Shown: positions 1-7,196 of the stretch, one piece after another
Position numbering within the stretch: the first letter of the stretch is position 1
How the letters are laid out: each line of letters starts with the position of its first letter
Source: a virus
Strand: one strand, 5' to 3'
IMG/VR virus record: IMGVR_UViG_3300037113_000024
Coordinates: 1 to 64,000 of that record
Length of the DNA: 64,000 nucleotides
Position numbers and translations under genes: made by a program
Notes under the pieces: generated by a model
Databases searched by the model: none
Told to the model about the DNA's origin: nothing
Seen by the model: the letters and a program-made list of their open reading frames with translations, nothing else

Positions 1-48
1 TATCAACCAAAGCAGCCTGTGCCGGCGATTATGGAGGGGACCGGCTAG
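1..48 (+). CDS. 3' end of an upstream gene (partial)
   Basis: Frame 1 is open from the window edge and reads YQPKQPVPAIMEGTG, then TAG at 46-48. The next gene starts 17 bases later with its own ribosome binding site. Only 15 residues are visible, so no function can be assigned. The call rests on position and tight packing, not on similarity. Confidence 0.4.
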   Translation, partial: YQPKQPVPAIMEGTG

Positions 49-65
49 ACTGGGAGACACGCGCC

Positions 66-254
66 ATGAAGTCCCCACGCGATTACATCGCCGACTTTCA
101 CCCACCCCTTGAGCGGCTGGAAAGCCTGATCGAGCGCGTCCAAAAAGACGCTTACGATGAGGGAGTGCGCGAGGGGAGCGCTCACATGTTTGAGATCGTG
201 CGCAAGAGAGTTGAGCAGATCGACCGCAAGATCAGCGACGCACGGTCCAAGTAA
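66..254 (+). CDS. small helical protein, unknown function
   Basis: 62 residues, start ATG preceded by GGGAG at 52-56. The protein is highly charged and probably a single coiled-coil or helical hairpin (regular Leu/Ile/Val spacing in residues 14-60, with RVQKDAYDEGVREG in the middle). I do not recognise a family. It is the first whole gene of the plus-strand replication block and may be co-transcribed with the genes up to the polymerase. Confidence 0.55.
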   Translation: MKSPRDYIADFHPPLERLESLIERVQKDAYDEGVREGSAHMFEIVRKRVEQIDRKISDARSK

Positions 255-325
255 GCACCATGGGTGCTCACGTAGTTGACTTAGGGGACACGGGGAAGTA
301 GTGTTGATCTCGTAGGAGACAACAT

Positions 326-616
326 ATGAACTTCCCCGTGCAAACCGTTAACATGCCCGAGCCCATGCCACCGGCTCGGACCCGGAAATACCCCTTCCAC
401 GAGATGGTGCCGGGCACGATGTTTTTCGTGCCGGGACCGACACCCAAGCCCAACACCGTCATGTCCTTGGCCAGCGCTACAGGCAAGCGCCTAGGCTTCA
501 CATTCATGACCCGCCAGTGCTTCATGGCGTGGGACAAGAAGGCCAACGAGTGGGTCAACTGCGACCCCGAAGCGAAGGGCGCTACGCGGGGCGTCGCTGT
601 GTTCAGGACGGCGTAA
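326..616 (+). CDS. conserved phage hypothetical protein
   Basis: 96 residues with a good ribosome binding site (AGGAGA, 312-317) before ATG 326. After a Pro-rich N-terminus there is a compact segment with KYPFHEMVPGTMFFVPG and later KRLGFTFMTRQCFMAWD. This resembles small proteins found beside phage replication genes, in which a Ser/Thr-Arg-Gln segment follows a basic stretch; function is unknown. TAA (614-616) abuts the next ATG at 617, so the two are probably translated together. Confidence 0.65.
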   Translation: MNFPVQTVNMPEPMPPARTRKYPFHEMVPGTMFFVPGPTPKPNTVMSLASATGKRLGFTFMTRQCFMAWDKKANEWVNCDPEAKGATRGVAVFRTA

Positions 617-832
617 ATGGCGGTGACCGTGCGCAAGTTCGAGGTGGTCACTTACACCTGCGACAAATGTCAGGACAGGCAGAAGGGAGGCGATGCGTCA
701 GCGTGGCGACACCTTCAGATCGAGCAGCGGCCTTGCCCGTCCAACCCGTTGGGGTCTGACACTACCTACGACCTGTGCCCTGGCTGCGCCGGGATGCTAG
801 AGCACTTCCTGGGGATCGGGGTGAAGACATGA
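617..832 (+). CDS. small zinc-ribbon-like protein
   Basis: 71 residues starting directly after the upstream stop. It has two Cys pairs, CDKC near residues 14-17 and CPGC near 57-60, spaced like a zinc ribbon or zinc knuckle, so a metal-binding fold is likely. Its stop overlaps the DNA polymerase start as ATGA (829-832), which suggests coupled translation and perhaps a replication-associated role. No exact family is recognised. Confidence 0.65.
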   Translation: MAVTVRKFEVVTYTCDKCQDRQKGGDASAWRHLQIEQRPCPSNPLGSDTTYDLCPGCAGMLEHFLGIGVKT

Positions 833-3531
833 GCGACTGGGATGACGAGCAGTACATCGCCTTCGACTTTGAAACGTCGGGCAAGCTGCCCGAGTACGGG
901 CTTCAACCGTGGCGGCTGAGGACGGGCGAGGCATGGATCACGTCGCTCGCCTGGGTCTACCGGGAGAACGGCGAGACGAAGCGTGGAGGAACCATTGACC
1001 CAGACCCGCTCTACATCGCCTGCTTTCTGGCGTGGGCTATCGAGAGTGGGCGCACCTTGGTTGGTTGGAACGTCCAGTTTGATATCCAGTGGTTACTGGC
1101 CCTTGGTCTGGACAACCACGTCCACCAGTGCCGGTTCGTTGACGGCATGCTGGTGTGGCGTCACCTTGAGATAGAGCCCGAGTACGAAACCACGCGGGTG
1201 TCGAAGAAGTCCTACAGCCTGAAGACAGCGGTGCGCGAGCACCTGCCTCAGTACGCCGGCTACGAGGATCAGATCGACTTCCACTCGACCGATCCCGCCG
1301 ACCGCGTGAAGCTGCACACCTACAACATCCAAGACTGCCTGTTCACGCTGCGCATCACGAAGAAGCTCTACGAACAACTTAAGGCGCGCCAGCGTCAGGC
1401 CATGTGGATCGAGGCCCAGTGCCTCGCCATGGTTGCGAAGGCGAACGTGGAAGGGATGCTGCTCGACACGACCTACGCGCAGTGGTTGAGCAAGGTCAAT
1501 CGGGATGTGGCGGCGAAGAAACTTGCGCTCCTTGCTCCCCACGGCGTGACAGAAGCGGTGGTGCGTTCGCCCAAGCAGCTTCAGGTGCTCATGTACGATG
1601 TGTGGAAGCTGCCGGTCCTGAAGGAAACGACAAGCGCCAAGACGGGCACCGTGTCCCGCTCGACCGACAAGACGGTGCTGCACGAGTTGGCGTTCATCGA
1701 CGTGCGGGCGAAGGAGCTACGCGCCTACCGCGAGGCGCTGAACAACGACACCAAGTTTGCGATCACTCCAATCAGGAGCGTGCAGTATTGCGGCGACGGC
1801 ATGTCGCACCCCAACGCCCGCGTGTTCGGCACCTACAGCGGGCGCATGACCTACTCGTCCAAGCAGGGCAAGGGCGTGACCGAGCGGCCGACCGGCTTCG
1901 CCCTGCACCAAATGCCGCGCATGTCCGAGAAGCAGCCCTTGGACTTCCGCGCCCAGGTGATTGCACCCAAAGGCTACACCATTGTTGAGTTCGACGCCGC
2001 CGGCCAAGAGTTCCGTTGGATGGCCATGGCGGCGAACGACCTAACCATGTTGCAGTTGTGCCAGCCTGGGGAGGATGCGCACAGCTTCATGGGCGCGAAG
2101 ATCGCGCGCATGGACTACAAGGAGTTTTTGCGGCGACTGGCGCTGAAGGAGCAGCACATCAAGGACGGGCGTCAGATGGGCAAGATCGCCAACCTCTGCA
2201 TCGCCAAGGGCGAGATCGTGTTGACAGATCGCGGACCTTGCAGTATCGAACTGGTCAAGTCTGATGATCTGGTGTGGGACGGCGAGGCGTTCGTCGCCCA
2301 TGACGGCGTGTCGTTCAGTGGTGAACGCTGGACGATTGACAATGATGGTGTGATGGCGACGCCAAGTCATCAGGTTCTCGTGAGCGGAGCGTGGACGGCG
2401 CATGACGAAACACAGCGTATGGGCTGGGCCATTGATCGAGCGTGCGCCCCCAGGCACGCGCTACGGATCGTGGGCGGTATTGCCCGGCGAGCCGTTCGCG
2501 AAGCATGGCGCGATCTACGTGCGGGCGCGCTGCGCTTGTGGGATCGAGCGAGAAGCCAACCTGCGGTTCATGGAGACCGGACGATCAACCATGTGCAAGG
2601 GCTGCGCTACGCGCTCGCGACATCAGCGGAGTGGCGACCTGATCGTGACCGACGCGGCGACGCGACGCTTGCAGAAGCGAGCCAGCGCATGGTTTCAACG
2701 ATGTTGGAACCCGAAGGATCGCTCATGGCGAAACTATGGGGCGCGTGGGATCGAGTGTCGGTTCTCATCAGTGGCGGAAGCCGTGGCATACATCAAACAA
2801 ACTCTGCCGCATCCCACGTACCTCAAACTCGACATCGACCGGCGAGACAACGAGGGTCATTACGAGCCTGGAAACTTGCGCTTGGTTACGCGCAAAGTGA
2901 ACCTCGCAAATCGGCGCAAGTCGAAACCTACGATATCGTAAACTGTGGCCCGCGAACGCGCTATGCCATCAATGGTAGGATCGTTCACAATTCCCTTCAG
3001 TATCGCACGAGCGCGAAGAAGCTGCGGGTGGTGGCGCGCGTGGACTACGACGTGCCCATGACCATGACGGACGCCTACTTCATCCACGACCTCTACCGCA
3101 CCACCTATTGGCGCGTGCCTGAGTATTGGGATCGCCAGATCGCGCTCACGATGCGGCGTCAGTGGGTTGAGACGTTCGCCGGCCGGCGAGTTCAAGTGAA
3201 AGGAGATTGGAACGGCAAGAACGGTTGGAGCATGGGTTCTACTGCAATCAACTACCGCATCCAAGGCACGGGCGCGGATCAGAAGTACCTCGCCATGATG
3301 ATGATGCGTGACTATATACACACCATTGGTGCTCGCTTTTTTCTTGACTTGCACGACGGCATCTATCTATTGGTGCCCGACCGACTGGCAAAGAGCGCCG
3401 CCAAGCACATCAAGAAGGAACTCGATAACCTTCCCTACGCACAAACATGGAACTTCATACCGCCTATTCCCCTGCCTTGGGATTGTAAGATGGGCAAGAC
3501 ATGGGGCGGCCTGAAAGAGTTCAAACCCTGA
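829..3531 (+). CDS. family A DNA polymerase with 3'-5' exonuclease domain, interrupted by an intein
   Basis: 900 codons; removal of a 265-residue intein leaves about 635 residues, a normal size for a phage family A polymerase. Residues 9-200 are a DEDDy exonuclease: Exo I FDFET (D13, E15), Exo II VGWNVQFDIQ, Exo III YNIQDCLFT. The polymerase part shows motif A (IVEFDAAGQEFRWMA), motif B split by the intein (RQMGKIANL before it, SLQYRTS after it, equivalent to the R..K..N....Y O helix) and motif C with HDG (LDLHDGIYLLV) where HDE is usual. I take ATG 829, which overlaps the previous stop as ATGA; an in-frame extension upstream to 775 reads through the zinc-ribbon gene. The protein should replicate the phage genome, but only after splicing, because the O helix is broken in the precursor. 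Confidence 0.93.
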   Translation: MSDWDDEQYIAFDFETSGKLPEYGLQPWRLRTGEAWITSLAWVYRENGETKRGGTIDPDPLYIACFLAWAIESGRTLVGWNVQFDIQWLLALGLDNHVHQCRFVDGMLVWRHLEIEPEYETTRVSKKSYSLKTAVREHLPQYAGYEDQIDFHSTDPADRVKLHTYNIQDCLFTLRITKKLYEQLKARQRQAMWIEAQCLAMVAKANVEGMLLDTTYAQWLSKVNRDVAAKKLALLAPHGVTEAVVRSPKQLQVLMYDVWKLPVLKETTSAKTGTVSRSTDKTVLHELAFIDVRAKELRAYREALNNDTKFAITPIRSVQYCGDGMSHPNARVFGTYSGRMTYSSKQGKGVTERPTGFALHQMPRMSEKQPLDFRAQVIAPKGYTIVEFDAAGQEFRWMAMAANDLTMLQLCQPGEDAHSFMGAKIARMDYKEFLRRLALKEQHIKDGRQMGKIANLCIAKGEIVLTDRGPCSIELVKSDDLVWDGEAFVAHDGVSFSGERWTIDNDGVMATPSHQVLVSGAWTAHDETQRMGWAIDRACAPRHALRIVGGIARRAVREAWRDLRAGALRLWDRARSQPAVHGDRTINHVQGLRYALATSAEWRPDRDRRGDATLAEASQRMVSTMLEPEGSLMAKLWGAWDRVSVLISGGSRGIHQTNSAASHVPQTRHRPARQRGSLRAWKLALGYAQSEPRKSAQVETYDIVNCGPRTRYAINGRIVHNSLQYRTSAKKLRVVARVDYDVPMTMTDAYFIHDLYRTTYWRVPEYWDRQIALTMRRQWVETFAGRRVQVKGDWNGKNGWSMGSTAINYRIQGTGADQKYLAMMMMRDYIHTIGARFFLDLHDGIYLLVPDRLAKSAAKHIKKELDNLPYAQTWNFIPPIPLPWDCKMGKTWGGLKEFKP
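2197..2991 (+). mobile_element. intein inside DNA polymerase motif B
   Basis: In-frame insertion of 265 residues (polymerase residues 457-721). It begins with Cys1 in a block A-like segment (CIAKGEIVLTDRGP), has block B GVMATPSHQVLV (TxxH type), and ends with block F YDIVNCGPRTRYAINGR and block G VHN followed by Ser+1 (codon 2992-2994). All residues needed for standard class 1 splicing are therefore present. Joining the exteins restores RQMGKIANL-SLQYRTS, a normal O helix. The middle (about 2402-2916) is open in this frame but does not look like a natural protein: it is Arg/Ala rich with no endonuclease motif, because the real coding sequence there is in another frame. Splicing is inferred from motifs. 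Confidence 0.9.
2402..2941 (+). CDS. HNH homing endonuclease nested out of frame inside the intein
   Basis: 179 residues in a different frame from the polymerase/intein. The N-terminal half has a Cys pair pattern CACG...CKGC (about residues 44-68) like the zinc-ribbon of phage HNH enzymes. The C-terminal half has the typical NYGARGIECR, then LKLDIDRRDNEGHYEPGN and LVTRKVNLANRR, matching the family pattern NYGGRGI...LDRIDN.GHYEPGNCRW. It starts right after intein block B and its TAA lies within the block F coding sequence. Its 540 bases are a multiple of three, so the host frame is preserved. No strong ribosome binding site is visible (GGAG about 12 bases upstream). It is homologous to the free HNH gene at 60332. 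The likely role is cutting intein-less polymerase alleles to spread the element. Confidence 0.85.
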   Translation: MTKHSVWAGPLIERAPPGTRYGSWAVLPGEPFAKHGAIYVRARCACGIEREANLRFMETGRSTMCKGCATRSRHQRSGDLIVTDAATRRLQKRASAWFQRCWNPKDRSWRNYGARGIECRFSSVAEAVAYIKQTLPHPTYLKLDIDRRDNEGHYEPGNLRLVTRKVNLANRRKSKPTIS

Positions 3532-3545
3532 CCAAGGAGTATCAG

Positions 3546-3767
3546 ATGAAAGCGTTCCTCTACCACACCAGCAGCGGCCGGATGTACGAGGTGGTCAAAG
3601 TCGAGAACGGCGAGATCACGCTGAAGAACTCGATGGCCACGTTCACCGACACCTACGACAAGGAAAAGTTCAAGCTACAGGGCTACATCCGCGTCAAGGG
3701 CGAGGACGAGGACGAGGCGCGCGCCGCCGCGGAAGCCCTGGTCGCGGCTGAAGCCGAGGCCGAGTGA
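3546..3767 (+). CDS. small acidic-tailed hypothetical protein
   Basis: 73 residues, ATG 3546 preceded by AAGGAG (3533-3538). A beta-rich N-terminal half (YEVVKVENGEITLKNS) is followed by an Ala/Glu-rich acidic helix (DEDEARAAAEALVAAEAEAE). An in-frame GTG/ATG further upstream would overlap the polymerase and lacks this binding site. Its stop overlaps the GTG of the next gene. The acidic tail could mediate protein contacts in the replication complex, but this is inference; no family recognised. Confidence 0.65.
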   Translation: MKAFLYHTSSGRMYEVVKVENGEITLKNSMATFTDTYDKEKFKLQGYIRVKGEDEDEARAAAEALVAAEAEAE

Positions 3768-4165
3768 GCGGCAAGCGATCAACCAGCGCACGGGCTAGGC
3801 TGCGTTGGTTGTTGGTGCTGGTGTTGCGTGAGAGTATGCGGTGGTCGTTCGAGATGATAGGCGCTGAGATCGGCGTCACCGAAAGACGAGCGCGCAAGGT
3901 CTACAATCGCGCAGCGGAGAGATACAATGCCGAGCAGTCCTGGCTATGTGAGGAATTACAAGCAAGAGTACACGACGGCCAAAAGCCGCGGCGAAGACGG
4001 CACCGGGCACAACTCGGGCAGCGCGGAGCGCGACCGTCTGAGGCGAGCGGCGCTGAAGCGGGGCATGGTGAAGAAGGGCCAGGACTTGGCGCACAAGGTG
4101 GCGCTCTCTGGGAAAGGCCCGAACACACTGGCGAACGCCCGCGCCGAGACTGTGCACGACAATAG
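3764..4165 (+). CDS. helix-turn-helix protein with overprinted tail
   Basis: 133 codons from GTG 3764, which overlaps the previous stop as GTGA. Residues 10-50 look like a sigma-factor-like or transcriptional HTH (WSFEMIGAEIGVTERRARKVYNR). From about residue 55 the sequence becomes Arg/Gly/Ala low complexity, because the downstream gene (3927-4232) is read in another frame over the last 239 bases. The HTH half is credible; the tail may be an uninformative extension. A possible small DNA-binding regulator. An early frameshift that shortened the protein cannot be excluded. Confidence 0.5.
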   Translation: MSGKRSTSARARLRWLLVLVLRESMRWSFEMIGAEIGVTERRARKVYNRAAERYNAEQSWLCEELQARVHDGQKPRRRRHRAQLGQRGARPSEASGAEAGHGEEGPGLGAQGGALWERPEHTGERPRRDCARQ

Positions 4166-4232
4166 GAGCTACGCCCGCAATGCGGACGGCTCGATGAAGG
4201 ACAAGGTAGACCACCACAAGAAAGCGAAGTGA
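3927..4232 (+). CDS. conserved basic phage hypothetical protein
   Basis: 101 residues, very basic, beginning MPSSPGYVRNYKQEYTT and containing GEDGTGHNSGSAERDRLRRAALKRG. This composition (short linker plus basic helices) is typical of small phage proteins of the type encoded near HNH or terminase genes, but I cannot assign a function. It overlaps the preceding HTH gene by 239 bases and its TGA overlaps the next ATG as TGATG at 4230-4234. Confidence 0.6.
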   Translation: MPSSPGYVRNYKQEYTTAKSRGEDGTGHNSGSAERDRLRRAALKRGMVKKGQDLAHKVALSGKGPNTLANARAETVHDNRSYARNADGSMKDKVDHHKKAK

Positions 4233-4588
4233 TGAGCAACCAACCCGACCACAGTGGACCGCTTGACGGGCCGACCCTACGCAAACGTTCTGACCTTATG
4301 CTCGCCAACATGACCGAGCTTATGTACTCGGCGCAGCAGATGGCCTACACCGCAGGCTCCATGGACGCCTGCGATCTGCTCCGCGTCCTGCTGACGCATG
4401 TTGAGAAGAAGGGCAAGTTCGAGACGCCGCCCGCACAACCGCTCGACGTGTTCACGCTCAAGTACGTGATCAACGCGCTGCACAGTTCTATCCAGAACAA
4501 CGTCAACAACATTGTTGTGACGGACGTGGTGGTCGTGCCGGGGTCGCCGGGTACGGAGGGACCGCCGCCGGGCACCAAGCTTTCCTAA
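4232..4588 (+). CDS. hypothetical protein
   Basis: 118 residues from ATG 4232 (a GTG one codon earlier is the alternative). Mostly helical in residues 15-95, then a Pro/Gly-rich tail (VVVPGSPGTEGPPPGTKLS). No recognised motif. Coupled to the preceding gene by TGATG. A GC-rich hairpin follows before the next gene. Confidence 0.6.
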   Translation: MSNQPDHSGPLDGPTLRKRSDLMLANMTELMYSAQQMAYTAGSMDACDLLRVLLTHVEKKGKFETPPAQPLDVFTLKYVINALHSSIQNNVNNIVVTDVVVVPGSPGTEGPPPGTKLS

Positions 4589-4667
4589 TCGGTAGGGGCA
4601 GGGTGGGAGGCCGTCGCCATCGACAAGCGCCCCCGTTCGCCGCGATCCTGTAACCGAACCGATCTAG

Positions 4668-4689
4668 GCCCCGCCGATGGCGGCGGGGC
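4668..4689. terminator. strong GC hairpin, possible weak terminator
   Basis: Perfect 9-bp stem (4668-4676 with 4681-4689, sequence GCCCCGCCG and its complement) and a 4-base ATGG loop, in the 122-base gap between two plus-strand genes. There is no T-run after it, so it may attenuate or stabilise mRNA rather than terminate. Confidence 0.4.
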
Positions 4690-4710
4690 ACCCGACCAAG
4701 GATAAGAGCC

Positions 4711-5448
4711 ATGTGGGCGTACCGACTGGGCAAGGCTGACGACAGCCTGCGGCTGCTCAAGCCATTCTCCGCTCTGCGCAAGTGGCTGCTTCGGCAGCAC
4801 GAGGTGTGCGGGGACGAGACAGAAACATTGTTCCAACTGGACAACGATCTGAAGGTAGCCCGCAACATGGCGCGCGCCCTTGGTTGGGACACGTCCCTGG
4901 CTTGCCCAGAGCAATGTTTCTCCATGCCTGGACCCGACAGCACGCTGTACGGGTTCGTGATCACCCAAGCCACCAGCGGCCAGCGCTACGTCGTGTCGCC
5001 CGTCGAACTCGCCTACCTTACGAACGAGGTGGACTGGGACGCGCGCATCAACGAGGCTGAGGTGCGCAAGGTGCGGGGAGAACTCAGCGGAACAGTAGTT
5101 GACCGACCGCCGCTGCGCGTGGGCGAGTGGAAGCGCTCGGCCAAGGGCAACATGTGGACCACCATCAACGGGGCTAACTGCACGGTGTTCGCCAAGAACG
5201 ATGGCACTGGCTATTGCGCCGTCATCATGAACCCCACGAGCAGCGGCCTGAAGGTCTACACCAGGGCGTTCGAGACAGAGTTGGAGTGTGCGAACTATGT
5301 CATTCAAGCCGACAACTTCTACAACCTTATCCGCGGGTGGCTCGGCAGTCCCGGCGAAGCCAAGTCCACCGATCTCGACAGCCCCTTCGCAGACATTGAC
5401 TGGGAAGGAGAGGACGAACGAGGGCTCGATCCCGATATCCCGTTCTGA
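4711..5448 (+). CDS. hypothetical replication-block protein with SSB-like C-terminal tip
   Basis: 245 residues, ATG 4711 with AAGGA upstream. The body is not recognised (N-terminal helices, then a beta-rich part with GEWKRSAKGNMWTTINGANC). The last 20 residues are acidic and end DLDPDIPF-like (GLDPDIPF), very close to the DDDIPF tip through which bacterial SSB recruits partner proteins. Position between polymerase and exonuclease genes fits a DNA-replication role; whether it binds ssDNA is not visible from sequence. Confidence 0.65.
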   Translation: MWAYRLGKADDSLRLLKPFSALRKWLLRQHEVCGDETETLFQLDNDLKVARNMARALGWDTSLACPEQCFSMPGPDSTLYGFVITQATSGQRYVVSPVELAYLTNEVDWDARINEAEVRKVRGELSGTVVDRPPLRVGEWKRSAKGNMWTTINGANCTVFAKNDGTGYCAVIMNPTSSGLKVYTRAFETELECANYVIQADNFYNLIRGWLGSPGEAKSTDLDSPFADIDWEGEDERGLDPDIPF

Positions 5449-5653
5449 CGCGGTATCAAACAAACTCGCCAACGATCTCGACCGTTACCTCGCCAATTAC
5501 CGGACCACGGACAAGAAGAACTTGACCGAGGGTGAGGTGATCGTGGGCCTTGGGTTCCTCCTGGGCCTGCATCTGAAGGACCCCGAGCGGGTGAAGGCTT
5601 GGCTCGCCCAAGTCGGCATCGCGGGGCTTAGCGCCGTGAAGGATAAACCATGA
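5297..5653 (+). CDS. small hypothetical protein overlapping its neighbour
   Basis: 118 residues if started at ATG 5297, which has GGAG at 5283-5286. That start overlaps the previous gene by 152 bases, and the first 45 residues are Ser/Thr/Pro low complexity. The convincing part is the C-terminal 60 residues (NKLANDLDRYLANY, EGEVIVGLGFLLGLHLKDPERV). No ATG, GTG or TTG lies nearer the end of the upstream gene, so the true start is uncertain. The stop overlaps the exonuclease ATG as ATGA. Confidence 0.5.
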   Translation: MSFKPTTSTTLSAGGSAVPAKPSPPISTAPSQTLTGKERTNEGSIPISRSDAVSNKLANDLDRYLANYRTTDKKNLTEGEVIVGLGFLLGLHLKDPERVKAWLAQVGIAGLSAVKDKP

Positions 5654-6282
5654 AAAACATTATGGTAGACTTAGAGACGTTTGGAACGAACCCGTTCTCC
5701 ATGATCCTCAGCATTGGTGCGGTCTACTTCGACCCAACCAAGGTGGGCGACGCGGCGATCAAGAGTTCGTTCTACGTCACCATCGACCCCATCGCTTCGG
5801 GCAAGGCGGGCTTCATGACCGACATGTCCACGATCTGCTGGTGGCTCGACCCGGCCCGCCGGCCGGCGTGGGACGACTTCCTGAGCGTCGCCCACTTTGA
5901 ACCGGCGGACGCCCTTCAGGGCTTCAGCCTGTGGATCGGGGGCCTGTTCGATCTGAGCCAGGACCCGACCGCCCACGACGATCTCGACTTCCCGAAGGAC
6001 CCGGCGAAGCGCGAGACGTTCGAGCCCTCCACCCAGGTCGCGATGTGGGGCAATGGGCCGGCGTTCGACAACGAAATCCTGCGCAACGCCTACACGCGAA
6101 TGAACATGGATGCGCCGTGGAAGCACTTCGGCGACCGCTGCTTCCGCACCATGAAGAACCTGGGCGGCGCGAGCAACCTCGCGCCCCCGCACGAGGGCCA
6201 CATCCACAACGCCTTGGTTGACGCCCGTCAGCAAGCGAAGTGGCTCTGCAACATCATCAACACCCTGCACGTCACTATCTAA
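5650..6282 (+). CDS. DnaQ-like 3'-5' exonuclease
   Basis: 210 residues. RNase H-fold exonuclease with Exo I MVDLET (D7, E9), Exo II GNGPAFDNEIL (D140) and Exo III HNALVDARQQ (H186, D191), i.e. the DEDDh type. The insert between Exo I and II (SIGAVYFDP, WWLDPARRP) matches phage and Rv2179c-like exonucleases. The start overlaps the previous stop as ATGA. Probably proofreading or end-processing of DNA or RNA during replication; the substrate cannot be told from sequence. Confidence 0.88.
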   Translation: MKNIMVDLETFGTNPFSMILSIGAVYFDPTKVGDAAIKSSFYVTIDPIASGKAGFMTDMSTICWWLDPARRPAWDDFLSVAHFEPADALQGFSLWIGGLFDLSQDPTAHDDLDFPKDPAKRETFEPSTQVAMWGNGPAFDNEILRNAYTRMNMDAPWKHFGDRCFRTMKNLGGASNLAPPHEGHIHNALVDARQQAKWLCNIINTLHVTI

Positions 6283-6291
6283 GGAGAACCC

Positions 6292-7191
6292 ATGTCTGCG
6301 CCTGACGGGGAGCATGCGCCCCACCAACTCATGCAAGCACCCGAGCCGTTGAGCAGCGTCCACATGGCGCTGCTCGAACTGCTCAACCATTGGCGTAACC
6401 GCGCCCACTGGATAGACGTGGAGCGCAGGGCCATAGGGGAACGGCTGCAAGTCTACGACAGCCTGCCCGATATGAAGCCGGCGACACCGCCGCCCACGAC
6501 GCCCGCTGACCAACTGGTGGCCGCCGTGCGAGGCAAGAACACCGAGCTTGAGGTTAAGCTGCAAGAGCAGGGCAACGCCATCCGCGCGCTGCACGAGCAG
6601 AACGTCACGCTGGTCAACGAGAACAACCGGCTGCGTCAGGAGAAGCGCGAACTGGCGCTGCAACTGGATCAGCTTCAGCACGAGCGGCCCGAGCCGATCA
6701 ACACGCTGGAAGTCAGCGTCCCGCGCTTCGCCCAGGAGATGGGGCGCTGGTGCAAGGACACGTTCGGATCGGCGATCTTCTTGAACCCCCTCGAACGCGC
6801 GGCCCGGCTGGTGGAGGAAGCCGTGGAGGTGGCGCAGGCTGTCGGGCTCGACAAGACGTACATCTACAATATCTTCACCATGGTCTACAACAAAGATCGT
6901 GGCGAGTTGAAGCAGGGGCTTGGCGGCGTCATCGTCTGTTGGGCCGTCATGTGCGACGCCCTGGGGATCAACCCGTCCGAAGTCATAGTCAAGGCGAAGG
7001 ACGACTGCTGGACCCGCCAGACCGCCATCAGGAACAAGCTGGCGGCCAAGGTATTGGTTGGAGCGTCACCAACCAAGATCGAGCACGCGCCGGGGAACAT
7101 CCCTGGTCCTAAATACGACGCTGGCGTAACCGCTGCCATCGAAAAGTGGCGCAAGTCTATCGACGGCTCGCCCGTGGCGGGAGGTAAGTAA
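6292..7191 (+). CDS. MazG-superfamily (DUF550-like) nucleotide pyrophosphohydrolase with coiled-coil N-terminus
   Basis: 299 residues, ribosome binding site AAGGAG before ATG 6292. Residues 75-135 form a long coiled coil (KNTELEVKLQEQGNAIRAL...). The C-terminal part has RLVEEAVEVAQAVGL (EExxE metal site, about residues 173-187) and GELKQGLGGVIVCWAVMC, which parallels the GEPAQEVGGVMVTLAALC pattern of the DUF550 family annotated as dATP/dGTP diphosphohydrolase. Known relatives remove a (d)NTP as (d)NMP plus pyrophosphate; in Z-genome phages a MazG-type enzyme (MazZ) feeds base substitution. No PurZ or DatZ gene is in the window, so only the general activity is proposed. Confidence 0.78.
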   Translation: MSAPDGEHAPHQLMQAPEPLSSVHMALLELLNHWRNRAHWIDVERRAIGERLQVYDSLPDMKPATPPPTTPADQLVAAVRGKNTELEVKLQEQGNAIRALHEQNVTLVNENNRLRQEKRELALQLDQLQHERPEPINTLEVSVPRFAQEMGRWCKDTFGSAIFLNPLERAARLVEEAVEVAQAVGLDKTYIYNIFTMVYNKDRGELKQGLGGVIVCWAVMCDALGINPSEVIVKAKDDCWTRQTAIRNKLAAKVLVGASPTKIEHAPGNIPGPKYDAGVTAAIEKWRKSIDGSPVAGGK

Positions 7192-7196
7192 GAACC

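Noticed and set aside
829-3531. Frameshift error in the polymerase gene as explanation of the out-of-frame HNH
   Set aside because: The polymerase frame is continuous and both flanking intein blocks are in the polymerase frame, so two compensating errors would be needed at the HNH borders. Not excluded without read data, but less likely.
6292-7191. Z-genome (2-aminoadenine) phage
   Set aside because: A MazG/DUF550-like gene alone is not enough; no PurZ, DatZ or DpoZ-specific marks were found in the window.
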